Source: Plectosphaerella cucumerina
Lineage: Eukaryota > Ascomycota > Sordariomycetes > Glomerellales > Plectosphaerellaceae
DNA: 64,000 nucleotides
Reading direction: 5' to 3'
Assembly: GCA_020746995.1 (NCBI GenBank)
Contig: JAGPXD010000003.1
Coordinates: 186,001-250,000, forward strand
Part shown: positions 35,295-45,986 of the stretch, one piece after another
Position numbering within the stretch: position 1 is the stretch's first letter
How the letters are laid out: each line of letters starts with the position of its first letter
Translations under genes and position numbers: made by a program
Notes under the pieces: generated by a model
What the model saw: the letters and a program-made list of their open reading frames with translations, nothing else
Told to the model about the DNA's origin: nothing
Database searches by the model: none

Positions 35295-37070
35295 ATGGAG
35301 CCGGCCGCTGCCGCTCCCAAAACCACTGTCGTGTCGACTGCGTCGTCTGCGTCAGATGAGCACAACCAGCTCGATTCGGGTTTCAATGGAGCCTCTGACA
35401 ACGTGATCGCCGTCAGCAGCGAGATCCCTCACTACATCTCCGCCGATCCAGTGGCCCGCGATGCGTTCCTCAAAAAGTCCGGCTACTTCGAAGCTTTTCG
35501 GTCGTGCCGGATGGCCGTTGTCTGGGCCGTTATTTTCGCCTTCACAATTGTCGGCGAGGGCTACGATCTGGCCTTGATGGGCAACTTTTTCGCCCTTCCC
35601 GCCTTCCAGGACCTGTTCGGAAGCCTGCCGACAGGCAAGACCAAGAAGGAGATCCCCCCGCTGTGGCAGTCAGCCATCCAGTGTGCCACCCTTGCCGGAC
35701 AGCTCACTGCCATCTACATCTCTGGCTTGACGCTGGACCGCTTCGGCTTCAGAAAGACCGTCATGGCTGCACTGTCTCTCGTCATGTGCTTCCTGCTCGT
35801 CAGCTTCTTTTCTCCCGAGGCACTCAAGGTCGGCGGCTCCGACGGGGGCCTAGGCATGCTGCTTACCGGAGAGTTCCTCCTGGGTCTTCCTTGGGGTGTC
35901 TTCCAGGCCGCAGTCCTCCCGTACGCATCCGAAATCGCTCCGCCTCAACTGCGGCCTACGCTCACAACTTTCGTCAACATGTGCTGGCTCATAGGGCAAC
36001 TGCTGGCCACAGCGGCAATCAAGGCTGTCACTGGTATCAACAAGCTGCAAGCTTTCCGCATCCCCATCGCCCTGCAATGGATTTGGCCCATTCCAATTGC
36101 CGTTTGTGTCTTCTTCGCCCCAGAGTCGCCCTGGTGGCTGGTTCGCCACGACCGCCCGGATCAGGCGCTCAAGTCCATCAAGCGTCTCGACAAGTACCAT
36201 ACGTACGCCGAGGGAACGCTCCGCGTCATGGAGTTGACCAACAAGCACGAAAGGGAAGTCATGGGCTCTGCCGACGGCGAGAAGTCCGGCCGGGCAGGTG
36301 GCGAGGCCATCAGTTACATGAACTGTTTCCGGGGAACCAACCTCCGCCGCACAGAAGTTGTAACCATGCTTAACTTGACGCAGCAACTTTGCGGTTCTTG
36401 CCTCATGTATTACTCCGCAAAGCTGTACCAGAAGGGTGGCCTCAGCGACATCAAAGCCTTCGACTACACGCTGATCCAATATGGCCTCGGCATTGTCGCC
36501 ATTGCCTCGTCCTGGCTCCTGCTGCGACGCCTTGCTCGCCGCATCATCTGGATCAGCGGCGTTGCCATCTCAGGCCTGCTCATGCTGGGCGTGGGAATTC
36601 TCGGGTTCTTCGCCAAGGGTGAGACGCCCTCCGAGGGCGTTCGCAGGAGCATCCCATGGGTCATTGTGGCCTTCCTCGTCACTTTCACAGGCATCTACAA
36701 CTTGTCCATCGGGCCTCTCGCCTACTCACTGGCAAGCGAGATTCCCAGCACCAGACTCAAGTCCAAGACGGTCGTCATTGGCAGGGCGACATACCTCGTC
36801 TTTGGACTCTTCAACCTGTTTCTGACGCCCAAGATGCTGGAGGATGAGCCCAACGGATGGGGACTGGGACCGAGCGCAGCACTGGTGTTCGGGGCTTTCA
36901 ACGTCTGCATCTTCCTTCCTTGGGCCTACTTCCGGTTGCCCGAAACCAAGGACCGCAGCTTTGCCGAGATCGACCTGCTGTTCAAGGCGGGCGTGCCGGC
37001 TCGGCAATGGTCATCCACGGCGGTGTCGTCGCTTGCCCCGCGGAGGGATGAAGGGGTACTCACGGATTGA
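35295..37070 (+). CDS. MFS sugar transporter, alpha-glucoside (MAL-type) permease family
   Basis: A single exon of 591 residues with twelve predicted membrane segments. The sugar-porter signs are GxxxDRFGFRKT after TM2 (SGLTLDRFGFRKTV), the PESPWWLV motif after TM6, and PETKDRSFAEIDLLF after TM12 (the family's PETKGR-type motif). The first membrane segment carries EGYDLALMGNFFALPAF, the form seen in fungal maltose/alpha-glucoside:H+ symporters rather than hexose carriers. It should import di- or oligosaccharides across the plasma membrane; the exact substrate cannot be read. The N-terminal 65 residues are hydrophilic and Ser/Ala-rich. It faces another sugar transporter tail to tail. Confidence 0.88.
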   Translation: MEPAAAAPKTTVVSTASSASDEHNQLDSGFNGASDNVIAVSSEIPHYISADPVARDAFLKKSGYFEAFRSCRMAVVWAVIFAFTIVGEGYDLALMGNFFALPAFQDLFGSLPTGKTKKEIPPLWQSAIQCATLAGQLTAIYISGLTLDRFGFRKTVMAALSLVMCFLLVSFFSPEALKVGGSDGGLGMLLTGEFLLGLPWGVFQAAVLPYASEIAPPQLRPTLTTFVNMCWLIGQLLATAAIKAVTGINKLQAFRIPIALQWIWPIPIAVCVFFAPESPWWLVRHDRPDQALKSIKRLDKYHTYAEGTLRVMELTNKHEREVMGSADGEKSGRAGGEAISYMNCFRGTNLRRTEVVTMLNLTQQLCGSCLMYYSAKLYQKGGLSDIKAFDYTLIQYGLGIVAIASSWLLLRRLARRIIWISGVAISGLLMLGVGILGFFAKGETPSEGVRRSIPWVIVAFLVTFTGIYNLSIGPLAYSLASEIPSTRLKSKTVVIGRATYLVFGLFNLFLTPKMLEDEPNGWGLGPSAALVFGAFNVCIFLPWAYFRLPETKDRSFAEIDLLFKAGVPARQWSSTAVSSLAPRRDEGVLTD

Positions 37071-37410
37071 GTGCGATGGCAGGCAAAAATTCTGGAAAAA
37101 AGCCTTCATTAGAAACCAGTTCTACGGTACCATTAGAAATGAAGTACGAGTATCAACTTTATGGTTCGAAAGCGCGACAAATGTGTGATGTAACCCGCCT
37201 TGAGGCGATCTGTTCTGGGCGTATCCCTTCTGCACCTGATTGTAACTGAGATCAAAGGATTGACATACAAAAGATTCCAGTCTTGCCAATGGCATCACGA
37301 CATGAGGAGACATCCAAATACCCCGAAATCCAACGCTATGCTCTTCTTCACCACCCGCCCCTTCTTCCCTGTCTTGTTCGACACCGGAGCCATCTCTCGG
37401 CGGGAGGCTT
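37071..37410. other. Convergent intergenic region between the two sugar transporters
   Basis: 340 bp between two stop codons, comparatively A/T-rich, suited to two 3' ends. No gene. Confidence 0.5.
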
Positions 37411-39372
37411 CTAGTACTCCGCACCTCCGAAGCTCTTGTTCCTGGTGAGTGTGGCGCGCTGGAGAGACACGCGGGGCAGCTGCTCGTAGCTCGAGCGGCG
37501 GCTGCGGGCGGTGCCGGGGCGGCTGGGGGCGCCGGTGCCCTCTTCGGCGGTGACGAGGGCGTCGGCGGGAAGAGTCGTGGTCTCGTGGATTCGGGCGACG
37601 AAGAAGGACGAGATGAGGACGGCGATACCGCCGAGAGCGAGGACGATGGCGATCGAGTGGTCGCCGGGCGTGCCGCGTGGCTTCTGCCAGATGCGGAAGA
37701 TGATGCTCGAGCCGACGGTGGCGATGATTTGGGGGGCGGCGATGGCCATGTTGTGGATGCCGAGGATGACGCCGGCTTGGTCGACGTCCTCGTCCTCGTC
37801 TTGGCCGGGGCGGTGGCCGCCTTCGATGCGTGCGTCGATCGAGGACGACTGGGCACCCGGGCGTCCGGGGCTCAGGTGGCGCTGCTTCGCGGCTCGGATC
37901 ATGACGTCGCGACGGCTGATCTCGGCGCTGATGATGGCCCAGGGCGCCCAAAGAGTCATTGCCCAGGTGATGCCGACGAGACCGATGAGGGCGGTGGCGG
38001 CCTCGACGGTCCTGACGACGACGGTGCAGAACATGGAGACGGCGAAGAGGACGAGCGAGCCGAACCAGGCGCGCTTGAGGGTGAAACCGGGGATGCGGAG
38101 GCGGTCGAGCCAGGAGGGCTGGTCGTAGTCGTAGTCCTTGGAGGACGAGTCGCTGTCTTCGGGGGCGTCGGACATGACGGGGTGACCGTCGTATGTGGGC
38201 GCGATGAAGAAGGGGAGGAAGACGTTGGTCAGGAGGCTCACGACCGAGTTGATGAGCAGCGCAAAGGTGCCGACGCGGGTGGCCTGCTCATAGAGGCGGT
38301 CAAGCTCCTCGCGGGACATGTTCGGGTTCTGGCGGAGGTAGGGCTCGACGTAGATCTCGCCAATGTACGAGGAGGTGTAGAAGAGCAGGGGGAAGAAGCC
38401 GATCCAGGCGCAGAACTGGACTTGGCAGACCTTCTTCACCTGAGGCGGGAGACGCTTGATGGAGGTGAAGATTGTGAAGAAGAAGTTGAGGACGCCTGGC
38501 TTGTTCTTCGTGGGAGGGCCATCGAGGCGGGGGTCGCGCTCCTTGATGACCAGTGTGCTCAGGAGGATGGTGGCGGCCAGGGCGATGCTGGCGATGGCGC
38601 AGAGCACCTTGAACTGGCTGTGGCCGAAGAACCAGAGGTACTTGGGCAACTGCACGTATCCGGCGCAGTAGCCGATGATGTTTCCGAAGCCGACGATGCG
38701 ACTGGCCATGGCGTTGGCGGCCTCCTGCTGGTGAGCGGGAGCGCAGTCGACGATGAAGGCGCGGATGGCGGCCTGGACTGTGTTGATGGCAAAGTCGAGG
38801 ACGTAGATGCCAACGACAGCGGTGCAGATGATGGCGATCTTGACGCCCTTGGACTCGAGGTCAGCGCCAAAGAGGCCCAGGAAGCCGCCGACGATCTCCT
38901 TGGTCCAGGCGAGGAACATGAGGGAGATGATGGTGGCGACAGCGCCGCCCAGCATGAAGGGCTTCCGCTTGCCCATGGGAAGGCGGCAGTTGTCGCTCAG
39001 CATGCCGACGTAGGGCTGGACCAGGGTGCCGGTCAGAGGTCCGGCGATCCAAACGAGAGCCATGAGGGACTTGCTCAGGCCGAGGGACATGAGGTAGGGA
39101 GAGCCATTGGAGAGCTCGACGGACCATGCGATCTGGAGGCCGCCGATGCTGATGGTGAGGAGGATCAGGTACCAGATGCTCTTGGTCTGCTGGGAGTCAT
39201 CCTCTTCGTTGACGAGGGCGGCCTCGTCGGCGTCGGCGTCCGAGTCGGTGTCGGAGTCGCGACCGGGAGATAGGAGCGGTGCTCGTTCGTTGGGGGCATA
39301 TCTGCGTGCATCATTTGCGGCGTGCGTAGGGCGTCCGCGCTGTGTCGTGGGTTCGGCGTCTGACGAGACCAT
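37411..39372 (-). CDS. GPH-family sucrose/maltose transporter (S. pombe Sut1-like)
   Basis: A single exon of 653 residues from the first ATG (39372); the open frame continues nine codons upstream to a TTG only. It has an acidic, low-complexity N-terminus (DSDTDSDADADEA) and then twelve hydrophobic segments. LTISIGGLQIAWSVELSNGSPYL and the WIAGPLTGTLVQPYVGMLSD block, followed by LPMGKRKPFMLGG, match the glycoside-pentoside-hexuronide:cation symporters that include plant sucrose carriers and S. pombe Sut1. A long cytoplasmic loop (about 445-560) and another near 500-540 (RPGAQSSSIDARIEGG) are hydrophilic. Function: proton-coupled uptake of sucrose or maltose is likely; the location (plasma membrane or vacuole) is not clear. 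Confidence 0.85.
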   Translation of the reverse strand: MVSSDAEPTTQRGRPTHAANDARRYAPNERAPLLSPGRDSDTDSDADADEAALVNEEDDSQQTKSIWYLILLTISIGGLQIAWSVELSNGSPYLMSLGLSKSLMALVWIAGPLTGTLVQPYVGMLSDNCRLPMGKRKPFMLGGAVATIISLMFLAWTKEIVGGFLGLFGADLESKGVKIAIICTAVVGIYVLDFAINTVQAAIRAFIVDCAPAHQQEAANAMASRIVGFGNIIGYCAGYVQLPKYLWFFGHSQFKVLCAIASIALAATILLSTLVIKERDPRLDGPPTKNKPGVLNFFFTIFTSIKRLPPQVKKVCQVQFCAWIGFFPLLFYTSSYIGEIYVEPYLRQNPNMSREELDRLYEQATRVGTFALLINSVVSLLTNVFLPFFIAPTYDGHPVMSDAPEDSDSSSKDYDYDQPSWLDRLRIPGFTLKRAWFGSLVLFAVSMFCTVVVRTVEAATALIGLVGITWAMTLWAPWAIISAEISRRDVMIRAAKQRHLSPGRPGAQSSSIDARIEGGHRPGQDEDEDVDQAGVILGIHNMAIAAPQIIATVGSSIIFRIWQKPRGTPGDHSIAIVLALGGIAVLISSFFVARIHETTTLPADALVTAEEGTGAPSRPGTARSRRSSYEQLPRVSLQRATLTRNKSFGGAEY

Positions 39373-41271
39373 GCTCGGGGGTGTCGGGTTGCCAGACAAT
39401 CGCCGGTGGGACGGGAGAGTGCGTCGCGATGAGGGAGAGGTTGCCGCTGAGGTGGTTGGCGAGATGCTCGTAGCGGCGTCGACGGAGGAGAGACGCTGAT
39501 GCTTCTCTGGAGAGGAGAGGACGAGGAGGGCGGAGATGGACGGTCGGGTCGAGACTTGACTGCGATGGCTGAAGGAGGACGAGTAAAGGAGCAGATACCC
39601 AACGAGGTGAGGCGAGGCACGGGGTCAAGTCAGCGGGTGCCACGAGACAAGCAGCGGGCGGTGCAGTGCAGGTGGTTCGAGGGGTAGGTGTGTCTTGGAA
39701 TGGCGGGCAAGAAGTCGGGGTCCTCGGGAGACGGTGACGGGTTGCGTCATTCGTTGATCAAGCAATTCCAAGCAAGCACCTGCAGGCAAGCGAGAGAATA
39801 CTGTAGGCCAGGCCAGTCTAGGCCAGACCAGCTGGATGGGCGGGGGTAGAGTAAATTGTTTCCCGGGCCGTAAGTCCCCTGATCTGATGTGGGAAAATGC
39901 ACGAGGAGTCTCGTGGTTGTCTGGGCGAATGGGAGGTGCTGATCCGGAGAGCAAGGGTATGCTGACGGCGGTGCGTCACGCCGCAGCTCAGGTACAGGCG
40001 CAGGCGCTTCAATGGGCGATGTTCAGGTTGGGTTCCTGGCCCGGCGGGCGTGTCGGACGAGTTGGCGATTGGCGAGGGTGTCTTTTGAGCTGGGTTTTGG
40101 AAGGATGAAAAGGGATGAGGGGGATACGAGACACGGCGCAGGATGTCGTGGACTCAGCTTGCTCAGCTCAGCACAGCTCAGCACAGCTTCAGCCTCGATG
40201 GTTCGGCCCAAGCTCTCTCCCAACATGATAGCTTCAGTGGAGGTACCTGATCTACCGGCAGGTGCCCCGCCTTCTCCAAGGTCAACTGAATGTCAACGAG
40301 TCAAGCTTTCCGGGGCACTAGCAACGTCATCGTGAGAGGATGACTAAGCTCAGAGGTTCTCTACAAGAACAGGTCGATTTGATGTTGATCTTGAAGCTTC
40401 AATACATATCAAGATGTTTTACATTTCAGCATCGTCGGACCTCACGTTGGGAAACTCATGTCCTCGCTCAATGATGGTGTATCTGGCCAAGTGGCCGTCT
40501 GCCTGCATTAGGCATCTACCTTACTACCTCACATGACTTCTAGAAAGTGACAACTCGCATGCGTAGTTGACGGCGACCTCCGGAGCCGATGCATGAAGCC
40601 GTGGACCCTTTTGGCAGGTAGCTAGGTGTTATGGCAAGCCAAGATCGCAAGAAAGACTCTCTCAACTCATGTCTATTCGCTGAGCCAGGATCACCATAAG
40701 CTTGAGGGATACTTATGGACCAAGAGAGCAACTCGGGCCCGACTTAGTCAGCTCTCACTAGAGAGGTCCAGTCGGTCCCCCGCCGCCTTCAGTGGCCACG
40801 CCACCAGTGCGGCCAGTGTCGGTGCACTGACGGAGCCCGTTCCTGATCGGCAAATGGACGCGAGCTTGAAACGCAAGCCGCAAGTCGACCCGGCGCGGCG
40901 TCAAGTCCTGCTCCACTGAACACCTCCATTGCAGCCACTGGACTGGACTGGACTGCACCTGCACCGCTGTCGCGCAACATGAAAGCTGTCGACTTCCAAC
41001 TTCCCAACACTTGACCTCAGGTAACCCGCAGCCTCGAGTCGCTCGCCCACTCTCGATATTCTGAAGCTCCCCAGAACTGCGACAGCCGCCACATCTGTCG
41101 CCCTCGCCCTCGTCCTCTGACGCCTCCCTCCCCAACCCATGACCGACAGGTCGACCCGCGGCGCTCTCGCTCGAGCTTCCTCGCCTCGTCATAGAACAAA
41201 CCCTCGCCCTCCCTCCCGGCGACGAACCCTCACAGGCTCGAGTCGACAGCCTGTGACACCTACCAGCTGAA
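39373..41271. promoter_or_regulatory. Divergent intergenic region, Sut1-like transporter / NHX1
   Basis: 1.9 kb between divergent start codons, with no recognisable gene. It contains a short repeat cluster of ctcagcaca-type units at 40152-40194 and a (tggac)n repeat at 40938-40955. The NHX1 side (41080-41270) is C-rich with ccctcgccctcgtcc-type tracts, fitting a 5' leader. Confidence 0.45.
40152..40194. repeat. Short imperfect tandem repeat (gctcagcaca units)
   Basis: The sequence actcagcttgctcagctc is followed by two copies of agcacagctc-like units and ends in agcttcagcc. It is a short, imperfect 10-bp repeat. No function is implied. Confidence 0.5.
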
Positions 41272-43552
41272 ATGCTGTCCTCCACAGACGTTTCTAATGC
41301 GGCAACGCGGCTCGTCCGTACGTTTACAGCTGCGCGCCAATTGGCCCTTGCCAATGGCATCCCATCCAAGCTTTCTGTCCCTTGGCTGACTGACGCGGCG
41401 CATCACCAGAGCGACTTGTCGCGCCCTCCGACGATGAAGACTCCGGTACGACTCCCCTCTCTCACGACGCAAGGTTGCGCCCACTGACACGAATACCTCC
41501 ACAGGAAGCGATGGCTCCCAGAAGGAACTGGTTGCCGCCTGGGCGCTGTTCATCTCCGTCATGCTCCTCATCATCGCCTTCTTGGCAAGCTACTTCCTGA
41601 AGGAGAGGAAGATTGAAGCTGTCCACGAGACTGTTATCTCCATCTTTGCAGGTCCGAACAATTCCCAGTGACCACATCCCTCGAGAAGCACCACTGACAA
41701 TGCGCCGCACCAGGCATGACCGTCGGCCTCCTCCTCCTGGTCACCTCCGACGACTCGATCCGAAACCTCATTAGCTTCGACCCCCAGATCTTCTTCAACC
41801 TGCTCCTGCCACCGATCATCCTGGCCTCCGGATACGAGCTGCATCAGGCCAACTTCTTCCGCTACATCGGTCCCATCCTGACCTTCGCCTTTGCCGGCAC
41901 CTTCCTGTCCGCTGTCGTCATCGGCCTGATCCTTTGGCTCTACGCCCTGACCGGCATCGAGTCGCTTAAGATGAACTTCGTCGATGCCATCTCCGTCGGC
42001 GCCACCCTGTCCGCCACCGACCCCGTGACTATCCTGGCCATCTTCAACACCTACAAGGTCGATCCGAAGCTATACACCATCATCTTTGGCGAATCTATCC
42101 TCAATGACGCCATCGCCATTGTCATCTTCGAGACAGCACAGAGATACAAGGTCGACGCCGCTAAGCTCAGCTTCCTCAGCTTCTTTGAAGGTTTCGGTAT
42201 CTTCCTGATCGTCTTCTTCGGAAGTCAGCTCATCGGCGTGCTTGTGGGCGTGGCGACCGCTCTGCTCCTCAAGCTCACGTACATCCGCCGCTATCCCAAG
42301 ACGGAGAGCTGCCTCATCGTCCTGATCTCTTACGCAACTTACTTCTTTTCCAACGGCACCCATATGTCTGGTGAGCTCAAATCTCCCCCTACCCTTGCGA
42401 CACCCAAACTGACCACTCCCAGGAATCGTCTCGCTGCTCTTCTGCGGCATCACGTTGAAACACTACGCCTACTTCAATATGTCGCGCCAGACGCAGCTGA
42501 CCACAAAGTACATCTTCCAGACCCTCGCGCAGCTGTCGGAGAACTTCATCTTCATCTACCTCGGCCTTGCTCTCTTCACCGACAATGCGCTGCAATTCCG
42601 GCCGCTGCTCATCATCGTCACCGTCCTCGCCGTCTGCGCCGCACGCTGGGTTGCCGTGTTCCCCCTCTCCAGGGCCATCAACGCTGTCATCCGGTACCGA
42701 GCACGCCGCCGTGGCGGAGACGTCAGTGACGAGCTCCCTTACAACTACCAGGCCATGCTGTTCTGGGCAGGTCTTCGTGGCGCCGTGGGTGTCGCCCTGG
42801 CTGCGCTGCTCACGGGTGAAAACTCGTACGCCCTCAAGGCCACCGTCCTGGTGGTCGTGGTGCTTACCGTCATCATCTTTGGCGGAACGACTGCCCGCAT
42901 GCTCGAGATTCTCGGCATCCGTACCGGTGTGGTGGACGAGATCGACAGCGATGACGAATTCGACATCGAATCCTTCGGTGGTCCTTACTACAAGAGGACC
43001 GGCGCCGGCATCGGCTACAACCCTCGCCGTAATGGCACCTTGTCCCTCCAAAACCTTGGCGAGCAAGGCAGCCACCGGGGCTCCTTCGTCTCTGGAGCGC
43101 ACTCGCCCAACCCTACGCGGCGCACCTCCAGCCTCAGCAGGAGAACCGCCGAAGAGCGTGCAGACCTGCTGGGCCGCAGCGGGAACAACACAGACTCCGA
43201 TCTGGAGAGCGACATTGACACGTCCGACCTGCCGCCTCCAGCACAGCGACCGCCGCCGCGCAGGCAAGCGAGCCCCATGCTGACCCCAGGAACTTCGCAG
43301 TCCTCGCACAACATCCTCCAGCAGGACCCCTTGGGCAGTCCTGCAGGAACATCCGGAGCCGCCCCAGCGCCCCAGCACATATCCGCCACGTCCGCAATCC
43401 GCTCCTTCTTCACGGCCGAAGACCCCGGCCTGCTCTTCAGGCAGCTGGACGAGGACTTCATCAAGCCCAAGCTGCTCCTCGACCAGGGCCACGGCGGCAG
43501 GGGCTCGCCCGCTCCTGGCCCAGGCGGACCCTCCGGCTCTGGAGGCAACTAA
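41272..43552 (+). CDS. NHX1: Endosomal/vacuolar Na+(K+)/H+ exchanger
   Basis: Five exons (41272-41317, 41410-41445, 41505-41651, 41714-42370, 42423-43552) encode 671 residues. After a short hydrophilic N-terminus, the CPA1/NHE fold begins with VAAWALFISVMLLIIAFLA and IEAVHETVISIFAGM. Landmarks are FFNLLLPPIILASGYEL (TM4/amiloride region), SATDPVTILAIF, GESILNDAIAIVIFE (the ion-binding ND), and the conserved LRGAVGVALA. The last 190 residues are hydrophilic with acidic and Pro/Ser-rich stretches, the regulatory tail. Nhx1 exchanges cytosolic Na+ or K+ for luminal H+ in the late endosome and vacuole and controls their pH and traffic. The first two exons are only 46 and 36 nt, but their junctions keep phase and have good donors (CC^GTACGT, G^GTACGA). 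Confidence 0.9.
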
Positions 43553-44149
43553 GCAAGGACATTCGCATGCCTGCGAACATGATGCGACCATGGTATAGAG
43601 CCTTGGCTCACTGGGTGTGGGAGACTCGCATGTCAGTTCGAACGGGTTGCGTGGGATGGCTGCCTGTTTGCTCGGCGCGACGTGCGCCTTTGGATGGAAA
43701 AGACAGGCCGGTCGCGACAGGCCGGCCACGAAGCATGATGTGGCGTTTTGGCGTTTTCCCATTCTTACACCCCCTCTGGGGAGCATGTTGCTGCCTCGAG
43801 GCCGGGATTAGATTGTACTTTTTTGTCACATGATAGAAATGGACGCAACTCTTGTCCGAGGTTTCCGTTGCCTTTGATGTGAAATGTTGTCTGCCTAATC
43901 TCATACCGTCATGTGCACCCGGACTTCCGATGCATTACTAAAAAAATGTATTTCCCACACCATCGGTGAGTTGTTTGAACGCTGCAAGGAGTTTTAAAAG
44001 GTATCAAATGGCCACTGGCGGACCCGGTGCTCCCTTGGCCGCGCGTCCATTCCACAAGGGGATCTCTAGGCCCCAATGCTATCCCCGCCCTGTGGCCGAG
44101 ATGGTAGAGTTGAGATTTGCCGCGCGCAAGCAACATGTGCCCGTGACAA
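43553..44149. other. Convergent intergenic region, NHX1 / EAF1
   Basis: 597 bp between two stop codons. A direct repeat gacaggccgg occurs at about 43701-43725. Otherwise it is 3' UTR-like sequence with an A/T-richer centre (43810-43990) and no gene. Confidence 0.45.
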
Positions 44150-45938
44150 TCAACCGGCGGCAGAGGGTGTAGCGCTGCCACTAGCCTGCCGTTGATGCTG
44201 CTGCTGCTGAATGGCTTGCGCCTGAGCCTGTGCCTGAGCTTGCGCCTGCGCCTGGGCTTGAAGCTGAGCCTGGGCCTGAGCTTGAGCCTGCTGAGCGGCA
44301 GCGGTGGGCTGCTGTTGCATGGGCTGCGGGGGCGGAGGCGATGATTGTTGCGGGGTGGCACGTTGAGGAAGCTGTTGCTGCTGCGGCTGAGGGGTGCCTT
44401 GAGCCGAATGCTGCTGCTGCTGTTGCGGCTGGACGACCTGAGGAGGTTGAGGGGATCGGTGCTGTTGCTGAGGGTGCTGGGGGGAGCCTTGCTGCTGCTG
44501 TCCGTTGTTCTGAGCAGCTGCCTGTGCTGCCTGCGCTTGCTGCTGTTGTCGCAGAAGCGCAGCGTATTGGTGTGGGCTCGGCGTGGCCACCATCCCGTTG
44601 CCCATGCTCGGCGAGGGCACGCCGCCGTTGTTGCCGGCGCCCGCCGCCGCGTTCATGGCGGACTGGGAGATGTTGTTGACGTTCTGGCGGTGCATCATCA
44701 CCCTGGTGATGTGGTCCTGTGCCATCCGCTGAGCTTGCTCCGGCGTCAGCATCGGGTTCTTCTGTCGGTACTGAGCCTCCAGCGCGGCGAAATGCGCCGC
44801 GATTGTGTTCTGGGGCTGAGCAGCGACAGGAGCTCTTGGCGAACCAGCAGGTCCATTAGGCATGTGCAAGCCGTTGGCAGGTGGGGTTGATACGCCGCCA
44901 CCGTTGGCCGCGTTGAAGGATGCCATCATGACTTGGGCATTGGCGTTGGTCATATAATTCTGCTGGTTGACCCCTCCGTTCACACCATTGACAGCAGGAT
45001 TGATGCTGCCGGGTGTTCCGTTGACGACCCCGTTCATGGCCGCCATGTTGGGCCGTATGTTTGGCGGTGAGTGGGATGGGTTCTGTGTGCCCTGCTGACC
45101 CTGCTGATGCATCTGCGGATTGGCGTGGAGCTGCTGCGCCTGCTGCATCTGCTGAGCCTGTCGCTGCTGCTCCGAGATGCGGCGAGCTTGTAGCATGATC
45201 TCAGCCTGCTGCTGGGTCTGCAAAGGAACCCGGTTTTGCTGAGCTTGCATGGCAGCTGCAGCAGCCTGGATCTGAGCAGGAGTGGCATTGGCCATTGGCA
45301 TAGGAGGCACCAACCCGCCCATAGGACCTTGCCCTTGTGCGAGGCCAGCCTGCCCGGCCTGTGGAGGCTGCATGGGCAAGCGGCCGCGGCCTTGACCGGG
45401 AACGGGGTGTTGACCTGGCACATTGGGGCGCGGCATGTTCATCTGAGCAGCGCCGTTGATGACACCCGGGACCGCACCAGGAGTGGCTGGCATTTGGCCG
45501 TTCTGTCCCTGGGCACGAGCTTGTGCGAGAGCCTAGTGTTGTGTCAGTAAAAGGTACCAGCAACCGTCGGTGAAGTTGTATTGTCTCACCTTCCGCTGAG
45601 ATTCCTGGCGCTGGTGGAATTGTGCCACCTTCTCAGCGAGAGCTTGATCGCGCTCCCATCTCATAAGACTGTAGTCGCGAGGGGTCTTGATAGATCCTCG
45701 TGGCTGTGCGGCCTCGTTCGGCTTCCTCATTGCCGCGGTTTGAGAGGCATGCTGCTGCTTCTGAGCGGCTGCCTCTCGTTTCTTGGCCAGCTTCCGCATG
45801 GCGTCAATAAGGGTGAGATGCTTCTGTTGACGCCGCCTCTCGACTCTGACGGGAGTGCTTGGTCGTCTTCTCGGCACCGGTGTCGTTGGTGGATTCGGCA
45901 CAACAGGTTGCGGCTGCTGCTGAGACTGCTGCTGCTGT

Positions 45939-45986
<48 letters not shown>

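Noticed and set aside
37585..39273. 562-codon plus-strand open frame opposite the Sut1-like transporter
   Set aside because: It is the antisense shadow of a well-supported membrane protein; its Asp/Glu/Gly-rich composition is what reverse reading of GC-ending codons gives.
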